DNA from: Lachnospiraceae bacterium
GTDB lineage: Bacteria > Bacillota > Clostridia > Lachnospirales > Lachnospiraceae
Assembly: GCA_017651385.1 (NCBI GenBank)
Contig: JAGCCY010000071.1
Location: forward strand, 1 to 6,963
Direction: 5' to 3'
Length of the DNA stretch: 6,963 bases
The position numbers were made by a program, and so were the translations under genes. The notes below the pieces were generated by a model that worked only from the letters and a program-made list of their open reading frames with translations, was not told the origin of the DNA and made no database searches. Numbering within the stretch: position 1 is the stretch's first letter; each line of letters starts with the position of its first letter. Of the stretch, positions 1 through 5,177 are shown piece by piece.

Positions 1-338
1 CGATCTTAAGGTACATCGGTGAGGTTTTAAAAGAAAACTATATCCTGTCCATGGCAAAGAGCGGAGAACAGGTCTTTAAGATACTTGAAAAGGCTCGTCC
101 CGACCTTATCCTTTTGGATATAAAGATGCCGCAGATGGACGGATTTACCGTTTTCTCAAAACTTTCAAGCGACGAAAAATTCAACAGTATCCCCGTTATC
201 TTCCTTTCGGGCGACAACCAGGAAGAAAACGAGGTAAAGGGAATTGAACTCGGTGCCAAAGATTTTATCAGAAAGCCTTTCGATCCCGATGATATGGTAC
301 TTAGGATAGAAAGGGCATTAAAGAATGAACGTTCTTGA
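1..338 (+). CDS. Response-regulator receiver (REC) domain, C-terminal part, truncated by window start
   Basis: The reading frame is open from the window edge (first full codon at 3) and ends in TGA at 336-338, so the start lies upstream; the internal ATG at 51 falls inside the domain and is not the true start. The visible part is the last three quarters of a CheY-like receiver fold. The phospho-acceptor Asp is codon 117-119 in LILLDIKMPQMDG, the switch Ser/Thr is the Ser at 207-209 in VIFLSGD, and the conserved Lys is 273-275 in FIRKPFDPDD. Such domains accept phosphate from a histidine kinase. The protein stops about 20 residues after that Lys, at the normal end of a REC domain, so no C-terminal DNA-binding domain follows. 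It is either a stand-alone CheY/Spo0F-like regulator or the C-terminal receiver of a hybrid kinase or other multidomain protein; the window cannot decide. Its last 14 bp overlap the next gene. Confidence 0.9.
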   Translation, partial: ILRYIGEVLKENYILSMAKSGEQVFKILEKARPDLILLDIKMPQMDGFTVFSKLSSDEKFNSIPVIFLSGDNQEENEVKGIELGAKDFIRKPFDPDDMVLRIERALKNERS

Positions 339-672
339 GATTATTTTTGTCATATATGCGATTTATCTGTTCTTTCTTACGGTTAAGATGAAAAGGACAC
401 GTGAGATCCCGGTCTTTTTGGTAAATAACAGGATAAATCTCGATAACGCCAAGGATAAAGAGGGCTATATAGATTATATGGTCCCGAGACTGTTCGGTCT
501 TGAGGCGTCGATAATCATAATAACCGCAGTATCCGTGGCAAGCAATTACATCACATCTCTTTCGATCGTTTCGATCGTCTGTGATGTCGTTTTCTTTATA
601 GTGATCATCATTTTCGGAGTTATGACAGTAAAAGCCCAGAACAGGTTTCTGTTCGGAATGGAGAAAAAATGA
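325..672 (+). CDS. Small three-helix membrane protein of unknown function
   Basis: A 115-residue protein that I do not recognise as a named family. Three hydrophobic stretches are visible at about residues 3-20, 57-73 and 79-101. The first is followed by a basic patch (KMKRTRE, 21-27), and a polar, charged segment (about 34-52) separates helix 1 from the helix 2-3 pair. The C-terminus is short and basic. There is no cleavable signal peptide motif, no Cys pair and no obvious catalytic motif. The start at 325 has an AAGGG sequence (311-315) nine bases upstream. The gene overlaps the receiver gene by 14 bp, and its stop overlaps the deoC start (ATGA, 669-672), so translation is probably coupled in both directions. 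This supports a genuine gene. Its position after a receiver domain could mean a signalling-related membrane role, but that is only a guess from context. Confidence 0.8.
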   Translation: MNVLEIIFVIYAIYLFFLTVKMKRTREIPVFLVNNRINLDNAKDKEGYIDYMVPRLFGLEASIIIITAVSVASNYITSLSIVSIVCDVVFFIVIIIFGVMTVKAQNRFLFGMEKK

Positions 673-1316
673 CAAACAGCGAACTTTATGCACATGTGGA
701 TCATACTCAGCTTAAAGCGTTTGCAACATGGGAAGACATAAAGAAACTATGCGATGAAGCCGTAAAATACAAGACGGCTTCTGTTTGTGTTCCGCCATGT
801 TACATTAAGCGTATACACGATACTTACGGTGATCGTATAAATATCTGTACCGTTATAGGTTTCCCGCTCGGATACAGTGTTACGAAGGCTAAAGTAACGG
901 AAGCCGTATGCGCCATAGAAGACGGAGCCTCGGAAGTTGATATGGTCATTAACATCAATGACGCAAAGAACGGTGATTTTGACAAGATCTTAAATGAGAT
1001 CAAAGAGATAAAGAACGCGTGCGGCGACCATATCTTAAAGGTCATAATCGAAACGTGTTACTTAACAGATGAAGAAAAGATCAGACTCTGCAAAGTTGTC
1101 ACGGAGGCCGGAGCGGACTATATCAAGACTTCTACCGGTTTCGGAACGGGCGGAGCAACTTTTGAAGATGTTAAACTGTTTAAAGAAAACATAGGCCCCG
1201 ATGTTAAGATCAAAGCCGCCGGCGGGATCCGCACAAGGGACGATATGGAAAGATTCATGGAGCTCGGCGCCGACAGGCTCGGTACAAGTTCCGCAATATC
1301 AATATTGGAAGGGTAA
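669..1316 (+). CDS. deoC: Deoxyribose-phosphate aldolase (DERA, EC 4.1.2.4)
   Basis: Cytosolic class I aldolase that cleaves 2-deoxy-D-ribose 5-phosphate to glyceraldehyde 3-phosphate and acetaldehyde, the last step in using deoxynucleoside sugars. At 215 residues it has the usual length of the short bacterial DeoC form and covers one TIM barrel. Diagnostic motifs are all present: HVDHTQL near the N-terminus (9-15), VIGFPLGY (62-69), EVDMVINI (89-96) with the catalytic-relay Asp91, YIKTSTGF (151-158) with Schiff-base Lys153, and KIKAAGGIR (180-188) with the second active-site Lys182. These match E. coli Asp102, Lys167 and Lys201 by motif. The start is set by a GGAG at 660-663, five bases upstream. 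The ATG overlaps the preceding stop. No deoxyribonucleoside genes (deoA, deoB, deoD, deoR) are nearby, so it is not in a classical deo operon here. Confidence 0.97.
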   Translation: MTNSELYAHVDHTQLKAFATWEDIKKLCDEAVKYKTASVCVPPCYIKRIHDTYGDRINICTVIGFPLGYSVTKAKVTEAVCAIEDGASEVDMVININDAKNGDFDKILNEIKEIKNACGDHILKVIIETCYLTDEEKIRLCKVVTEAGADYIKTSTGFGTGGATFEDVKLFKENIGPDVKIKAAGGIRTRDDMERFMELGADRLGTSSAISILEG

Positions 1317-1321
1317 AAGAA

Positions 1322-3115
1322 ATGAACGAAGTTTTAAAAAGGATCGGCGCGCTCAGAAAGTCGATGGCCGATTTAAAGATCGACTGGTACTTTATGACAT
1401 CCGACGACTATCATTCTTCGGAATATGTATCGGATTATTTCAAGGTACGAGAGCATTTTAGCGGCTTTACCGGGGACAATGCGTATCTTTTGCTTGACAA
1501 GGACAGCGCATATATGTGGACCGACGGCCGCTATTTTATTCAGGCCGAAGGCGAGCTTAAAGGTACCACGATAAACCTTATGCGCATGGGCGAGGAAGGC
1601 GTCCCCACAGTTACCGAGTTTATCAAGGCCAACGTTAAAAAGGGAATGACGCTTGCTTTTGACGGACGATGCGTATCCACAAGTCTGGGCAAGAAGATAA
1701 AGAAGATCCTTGAAGCCAACAAAGCAAAGCTTAACTATGAAGACGATACGGCCGCAAAGCTTTGGAAGGACAGACCTTCGCTTCCCGATGCGCCTTTATA
1801 TATCTTAAAAGATGAGACGACCGGAGAATCCTGTACATCCAAGCTTAAAAGGGTCAGGAAAGTGCTTAAGGATTCCGATGCGGGCGCACTCCTTCTTTCA
1901 AAGTTAGATGATATCGCATGGCTTACAAACATGCGCGGAAACGATATAGAGTGTAATCCGGTCTTTCTTTCGTATATGATAGTCACGGAAAAAGAGGCAT
2001 ATCTTTTCTTAAGGAAATGCGTAGTCACAAAGAAGATAAAGACTTACCTTGATTCTGTCGGCGTCACCGTTATAGATTACGATGCTTTCTTTAAATTCTT
2101 AAGTGAGTTTTCATGCGGGAAAAAGCTGATGCTTGAAGAAAACAGCGTAAGCTTTGCCGCTTTTATGTGTGCAGGTAAGGGAAGCGAGATATTGAACATG
2201 GCAAATCCCACAACCTACATGAAAGCCGTTAAGAATAAGACTGAACTTAAGCATATAAGAGAGATTTGCGTGACCGATTCCGTATGCATGATCAAATTTA
2301 TGTATTGGCTTAAAGCTTCGATCGGCAAGGAAAAACTTTCTGAACTTGACGCAGCGGCAAAGATCGACGGCTTAAGGAGCAAGGTCAAAGGCTTTATAGA
2401 GCTTTCTTTCCCTACTATCGCCGGATACGGCCCCAATGCGGCAATGATGCATTACAGCGCCACGGAAAAAAGCTTCGCTTATTTAAAACCCGAAAACTTT
2501 CTTCTCGTCGATTCGGGCGGACAGTACGAAAACGGTACAACGGATGTTACGAGAACCTTTGTACTGGGTCCTGTCACCGATGAGATGAAGCTTCACTTTT
2601 CAAAGGTTGCGGCAGGTATGCTTGCGCTTGCCGATGCAAGATTCTTATACGGCTGTACGGGGAGAAACGTCGATATACTGGCAAGACTTCCTCTCTGGGA
2701 GCTCGGGATCGACTATAAATGCGGTACCGGACACGGCATCGGTTATATATTAAATGTTCATGAGGGACCTCACGGTATAAGATGGAAGTATAATCCCGAC
2801 GTAAACGAGGCGGTTCTGGAAGACGGAATGCTCATGTCGGACGAGCCCGGTGTCTACATTGAGGGAAGCCACGGAATAAGGACCGAGAATATGCTTCTTT
2901 CCGTTAAGGCCGAAAAAACGCCGGACGGTCAGTTCATGAAGTTCGAACAGCTTACATGGATACCGATCGACAGGGAAGCGCTTGATAAAAAATACCTTTC
3001 CGAAAAAGATATAAAGCGCATCAACGATTATCACAAAAAGGTCTATCAAAAGACATTCAGATTTTTAACCGAATCCGAAAGAAAATGGCTTAAAGAACAG
3101 ACCAAACCCTTATAA
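1322..3115 (+). CDS. Xaa-Pro aminopeptidase, long three-domain M24B form (EC 3.4.11.9)
   Basis: A 597-residue dimetal aminopeptidase expected to remove the N-terminal residue of peptides with Pro in second position. No signal peptide is seen, so it is probably cytosolic. Domain order: creatinase-like N domain at about 1-135 (SGFTGDNAYLL and WTDGRYFIQAE are typical), a second creatinase-like domain at about 155-310, the pita-bread peptidase M24 domain at about 315-530, and a C-terminal M24_C-type tail at about 535-597. All five expected metal ligands are visible: Asp397 (VDSGG), Asp408 (TTDVTRT), His471 (GTGHGIGY), Glu508 (SDEPGVY) and Glu522 (RTENM). His377 in the AMMHYS stretch is the likely extra active-site His. 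Length and order match the XPNPEP1-like long family rather than the 350-440-residue PepQ/PepP types. The ATG lies 5 bp after the deoC stop, with a GGAAGGG stretch (1307-1313) upstream. Confidence 0.95.
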   Translation: MNEVLKRIGALRKSMADLKIDWYFMTSDDYHSSEYVSDYFKVREHFSGFTGDNAYLLLDKDSAYMWTDGRYFIQAEGELKGTTINLMRMGEEGVPTVTEFIKANVKKGMTLAFDGRCVSTSLGKKIKKILEANKAKLNYEDDTAAKLWKDRPSLPDAPLYILKDETTGESCTSKLKRVRKVLKDSDAGALLLSKLDDIAWLTNMRGNDIECNPVFLSYMIVTEKEAYLFLRKCVVTKKIKTYLDSVGVTVIDYDAFFKFLSEFSCGKKLMLEENSVSFAAFMCAGKGSEILNMANPTTYMKAVKNKTELKHIREICVTDSVCMIKFMYWLKASIGKEKLSELDAAAKIDGLRSKVKGFIELSFPTIAGYGPNAAMMHYSATEKSFAYLKPENFLLVDSGGQYENGTTDVTRTFVLGPVTDEMKLHFSKVAAGMLALADARFLYGCTGRNVDILARLPLWELGIDYKCGTGHGIGYILNVHEGPHGIRWKYNPDVNEAVLEDGMLMSDEPGVYIEGSHGIRTENMLLSVKAEKTPDGQFMKFEQLTWIPIDREALDKKYLSEKDIKRINDYHKKVYQKTFRFLTESERKWLKEQTKPL

Positions 3116-3116
3116 T

Positions 3117-3860
3117 ATGGCGAAAAGAAACGTTAAATTCATAATTTCATACGACGGGACCAGGTATCAGGGCTGGGAACACCAGCCCGATACCGAATGG
3201 ACTGTTCAGGGCAAGATAGAAAGCGTTCTTTCAAAGCTTGAAGGAAGGGATGTTGAGGTGATCGGAGCGGGCAGAACGGACGCCGGTGTGCATGCAAAGA
3301 AAATGGTCGCCAATGCCTTCCTTGAGACCGATCTTTCCGAGACCGGGATAATGGATTATGTAAACCGATATCTTCCCGAAGATATAGCGGTCAATGAAGT
3401 GAGATTTGCATCCGAACGCTTTCATTCAAGGTACAAGGCCGTAGGAAAGACTTACAGGTATACCTGTTACATAGGTAAGTCGAAACCCGTTTTTGACAGA
3501 AAATATGTATATGTTCTTGATAAGTGCCCTGATGTAAACGCGATGGAAAAGGCGGCAAAACTACTCATGGGAGAGCATGATTTTGCTTCTTTTTGCGCAA
3601 ATCCTAGGATGAAAAAATCAACCGTGAGGCTTGTTGATAAGATAGATATCTCTGTTAAGGGCGAGTATCTTTATCTTACTTTTCACGGTACGGGATTTTT
3701 ACAGCATATGGTACGTATCCTTACGGGAACGTTACTTGAGGTAGGGTATCACGAAAGGACGCCCGAGAGCATGACGGAGCTTATAAATGCAAAGGACAGA
3801 AGGCTTGCGGGCGTTACCGCACCGGCACAGGGGCTTTGTCTTATGGAAGTTGAATATTGA
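3117..3860 (+). CDS. truA: tRNA pseudouridine(38-40) synthase TruA
   Basis: A 247-residue protein, the normal length for bacterial TruA, which isomerises uridines 38, 39 and 40 in the anticodon arm of many tRNAs. The family signature GAGRTDAGVHA is at residues 50-60, with catalytic Asp55. Further family-typical segments are YDGTRYQGWEHQP near the start (12-24), F-S-R-Y-K-A around RFHSRYKAVGKTYRY, HDFASFCA in the middle, and HGTGFLQHMVRILTGTLLEVG-type sequence in the second half. The ATG starts one base after the aminopeptidase stop and has no recognisable Shine-Dalgarno sequence, so it is probably translated by coupling or reinitiation from the upstream gene. I see no terminator between truA and the downstream 6S RNA gene, so the operon transcript may run on to the terminator at 4073-4101. 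Confidence 0.97.
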   Translation: MAKRNVKFIISYDGTRYQGWEHQPDTEWTVQGKIESVLSKLEGRDVEVIGAGRTDAGVHAKKMVANAFLETDLSETGIMDYVNRYLPEDIAVNEVRFASERFHSRYKAVGKTYRYTCYIGKSKPVFDRKYVYVLDKCPDVNAMEKAAKLLMGEHDFASFCANPRMKKSTVRLVDKIDISVKGEYLYLTFHGTGFLQHMVRILTGTLLEVGYHERTPESMTELINAKDRRLAGVTAPAQGLCLMEVEY

Positions 3861-3863
3861 TAA

Positions 3864-3892
3864 TTGTTTTTTAATAGGGCATTTGGTATAAT
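3864..3892 (+). promoter_or_regulatory. Sigma-A-type promoter of the 6S RNA gene
   Basis: The -35 box TTGTTT (3864-3869) is separated by 17 bp from a perfect -10 box TATAAT (3887-3892), which is preceded by the extended -10 element TG (3884-3885). Transcription should start at about 3899-3900, exactly where the 5' strand of the RNA closing stem begins (3901). The -35 box overlaps nothing coding; it lies four bases past the truA stop. Confidence 0.8.
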
Positions 3893-3898
3893 ACAGTT

Positions 3899-4101
3899 AA
3901 CCTGAAATGTTGGAACCTGTTATTTTTGAACCTACAGTTACTTTAAACGGGATTCCTATATCTATCGGTGGATGTCAAGCCTCCTTCGAGTGGACGGCAG
4001 AAGCCGGTGTGCGGTCACGCACCTGGCGAATGAGCTAGGAGTCAAAAGACAGGACCTCATTTTGGGCCCATTAAAAAAGGGTGCGTACGCCGCCCTTTTT
4101 T
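3899..4101 (+). ncRNA. ssrS: 6S RNA (promoter-mimic regulator of RNA polymerase)
   Basis: No coding frame fits this 200-base stretch. It has its own promoter and terminator and folds as 6S RNA does. A long interrupted closing stem joins the ends: 3901-3909 pairs with 4058-4066 (nine pairs, two G-U), 3912-3913 with 4055-4056, and 3916-3920 with 4049-4053. Then comes a large asymmetric open bubble (5' side about 3921-3950, 3' side about 4044-4048). Above it 3951-3958 pairs with 4036-4043, and a terminal arm closes with 4003-4005/4025-4027 and 4009-4013/4018-4022 around a GUCA loop. By family knowledge, 6S RNA mimics an open promoter, binds housekeeping RNA polymerase holoenzyme and serves as template for short product RNAs. 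The mature 3' end may lie near 4066-4070 after trimming of the terminator. SRP RNA, RNase P RNA and tmRNA were considered; their hallmark sequences are absent. The identification rests on fold and remembered similarity, not on a covariance search. Confidence 0.85.
4073..4101 (+). terminator. Intrinsic terminator of 6S RNA (and probably the truA operon)
   Basis: An 11-bp stem, AAAAAAGGGTG (4073-4083) against CGCCCTTTTTT (4091-4101), with one G-U pair and a seven-base loop, ends in six T. The A-tract upstream of the hairpin makes it potentially active on the opposite strand too, but no gene converges on it within the window. Confidence 0.88.
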
Positions 4102-4125
4102 GGTGTATAAGTATTTTGTCTGTCC

Positions 4126-4130
4126 GGGGA
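4126..4130 (+). promoter_or_regulatory. Weak ribosome binding site deciding the brkB-type gene start
   Basis: GGGGA lies eight bases before the ATG at 4139. It favours this start over an in-frame TTG at 4100, which lies inside the T-run of the 6S terminator and so could hardly be translated from any read-through-free transcript. Confidence 0.55.
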
Positions 4131-4138
4131 TTGTTAAG

Positions 4139-5035
4139 ATGAGAGAGAACCGTAAGAGTTCGAATAATTCCAAGTTAAAACTTATCCTTAAAGATTTCGC
4201 ATACAGGGCAAAGGTAGATAATTTAAGTTCGCATGCCGCAAGCTGCGCTTTTTTTATTTTTCTCTCAATAATTCCCATGATGATCTTGATATGTTCGATC
4301 ATTCCGTATACACCGCTCAAAGAATCGGATCTTATCGATATCATCAGTAAAGAGATCCCGACATCGGTAGGCGGTCTCTTGGTTTCGCTTGTTTCCGAAG
4401 TGTACGATAAATCGATCGGAGTGATCTCCGTATCCATAATCGCGACCGTCTGGTCGGCCGGCAAGGGTGTCAATGCGCTCATAACGGGGCTTAACGCAAT
4501 AGAGCATGTGGAAGATAAAAGAAACCCTTTGCTCACAAGGCTTCTTTCTTCGTTATATACGCTTATCTTTCTTGCGGCCATGATAGTTTATCTTACTCTC
4601 ATGGTATACGGTAAGATCGGAAAGAACATTCTAGTCGGATATTTTCCACGGTTATCATATGTTTTCAATATTCTGGTTCTTTTCAGATCGGTTATCACGA
4701 TCGTACTTATGACCGTGGTGTTTACCGTTTTGTATGCAATCCTTCCCTATGCAAAGATAAGGATGCGGGTTCAGTTTTTCGGAGCGTTTTTTACCGCGGT
4801 GACATGGACGCTGTTTTCGTATCTTTTCTCGCTTTATGTCGAGAATTTCAGTGCGTTCAGTCTTTACGGCAGTTTCGCAACGATAATGGTCATGTGCGTA
4901 TGGCTTTATTTCTGTATGTATCTTGTTTTTGTTGGCGCCAACTTAAATAAGTATTTCAGACCCGTATTCACGGTCATAGACAAAAACATGAGACGAAAGC
5001 CGGTCAAGTATCAGGGCGAAAGTCTTGAAGAATAA
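4139..5035 (+). CDS. YihY/BrkB-family integral membrane protein
   Basis: A 298-residue protein of normal family length. About six membrane segments can be seen: near residues 36-55, 93-107 (short), 137-158, 178-202, 212-234 and 246-268, with a basic N-terminus and a charged C-terminal tail. Family-typical segments are SSHAASCAFFIFLSIIPM at the first helix, the VWSAGKGVNALITGLN stretch (104-119), and the last-helix motif YGSFATIMVMCVWLYF followed by GANLNKYF. The family was once misnamed ribonuclease BN because of a gene mix-up; its true molecular function is not established, and transport or envelope roles have been suggested. The gene sits 37 bp after the 6S terminator with no convincing promoter, so it may depend on read-through or a weak promoter. 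It ends three bases before the pheST -35 box; no separate terminator is seen, so the pheS leader terminator may also stop its transcript. Confidence 0.92.
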   Translation: MRENRKSSNNSKLKLILKDFAYRAKVDNLSSHAASCAFFIFLSIIPMMILICSIIPYTPLKESDLIDIISKEIPTSVGGLLVSLVSEVYDKSIGVISVSIIATVWSAGKGVNALITGLNAIEHVEDKRNPLLTRLLSSLYTLIFLAAMIVYLTLMVYGKIGKNILVGYFPRLSYVFNILVLFRSVITIVLMTVVFTVLYAILPYAKIRMRVQFFGAFFTAVTWTLFSYLFSLYVENFSAFSLYGSFATIMVMCVWLYFCMYLVFVGANLNKYFRPVFTVIDKNMRRKPVKYQGESLEE

Positions 5036-5038
5036 GGT

Positions 5039-5067
5039 TTGACAACTAACATGTGAGAAGGTATAAT
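5039..5067 (+). promoter_or_regulatory. Perfect consensus sigma-A promoter of pheST
   Basis: TTGACA (5039-5044), a 17-bp spacer and TATAAT (5062-5067) match the housekeeping consensus at all twelve positions with optimal spacing. Transcription should begin near 5074-5075. Such a strong promoter followed by a leader terminator is what an attenuated operon looks like. Confidence 0.92.
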
Positions 5068-5083
5068 CTCAATGGCTGTGAAG

Positions 5084-5113
5084 ATGCGTAAGTATTATAT
5101 GCGTTGGACATAA
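5084..5113 (+). other. Possible leader peptide (nine codons), speculative
   Basis: ATG at 5084 opens a nine-codon frame, MRKYYMRWT, ending in TAA at 5111-5113; an in-frame ATG at 5072 would add four codons but falls at or before the predicted transcription start. Three of nine residues are aromatic (Tyr-Tyr and Trp), but there is no Phe codon, which would be expected of a classical phenylalanine attenuator. No good Shine-Dalgarno precedes it. Its stop codon lies within the CATAAA arm of the proposed antiterminator. It may be chance. Confidence 0.2.
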
Positions 5114-5125
5114 AGAAAGTTACGT

Positions 5126-5155
5126 CCCGTGGTTTATGAAGCCACGGGATTTTTT
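5126..5155 (+). terminator. Intrinsic terminator in the pheST leader
   Basis: Ten paired positions, 5126-5135 against 5139-5148, including seven G-C-rich perfect pairs CCCGTGG/CCACGGG, one G-U and two A-U pairs, with an ATG triloop, followed by A and six T (5150-5155). It lies downstream of the pheST promoter and 22 bases before the pheS ATG, so it must be passed or disabled for synthetase expression. Confidence 0.88.
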
Positions 5156-5165
5156 ATTTATCATC

Positions 5166-5171
5166 AGGAGG
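5166..5171 (+). promoter_or_regulatory. pheS ribosome binding site
   Basis: AGGAGG six bases before the ATG at 5178. It fixes the start there and rules out the in-frame ATG at 5136, which is the loop of the leader terminator hairpin. Confidence 0.95.
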
Positions 5172-5177
5172 TATATT

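Larger units (their letters stand above)
5074..5177 (+). promoter_or_regulatory. pheST leader, candidate transcription attenuator
   Basis: About 100 nt from the predicted transcription start to the pheS ATG. It contains an intrinsic terminator (5126-5155) in front of the gene. A competing structure can be drawn: CATAAA (5109-5114) is the exact complement of TTTATG (5133-5138), and TGG (5105-5107) complements CCA (5142-5144); forming these would break the terminator stem. A direct repeat ATGCGT occurs at 5084-5089 and 5099-5104. Many Firmicutes pheST operons use a T-box, but this leader is far too short and lacks the AGGGTGGNACCGCG-type antiterminator sequence. The regulating signal is unknown: ribosome-based attenuation, a protein, or simply a small RNA with partial read-through are all possible. 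Confidence 0.55.

Noticed and set aside
301..693. 130-codon minus-strand frame opposite the small membrane protein gene
   Set aside because: The + strand frame has coupled overlaps with both neighbours and coherent membrane helices; the minus frame has a His/Tyr/Arg-rich composition typical of a shadow.
3111..3116. TATAAT before truA as a promoter -10 box
   Set aside because: It is the end of the aminopeptidase gene and its stop; the sequence 17 bp upstream (GCTTAA) is not a -35 box.
3899..4101. SRP RNA, RNase P RNA or tmRNA as the identity of the non-coding RNA
   Set aside because: There is no GGAA/AGCAG SRP loop pair, no GAGGAAAGTCC-type RNase P core, and no tRNA-like ends or tag frame; the end-to-end stem plus large bubble fits 6S RNA.
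4100..4138. In-frame TTG start for the BrkB-family gene at 4100
   Set aside because: It lies in the T-run of the 6S terminator, has no ribosome site, and would add 13 residues not resembling the family N-terminus; ATG 4139 has GGGGA at proper spacing.
4057..4581. 174-codon open frame on the minus strand over the BrkB-family gene
   Set aside because: It reads through the 6S terminator and is a shadow of a clearly recognisable + strand gene; no ribosome site or family features.
5136..5177. In-frame ATG for pheS at 5136
   Set aside because: It is the triloop of the leader terminator; AGGAGG at 5166-5171 clearly serves ATG 5178, and the protein then begins like other PheS.
5074..5177. T-box riboswitch before pheS
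   Set aside because: The leader is about 100 nt, too short for a T-box, and the conserved antiterminator bulge sequence is absent.
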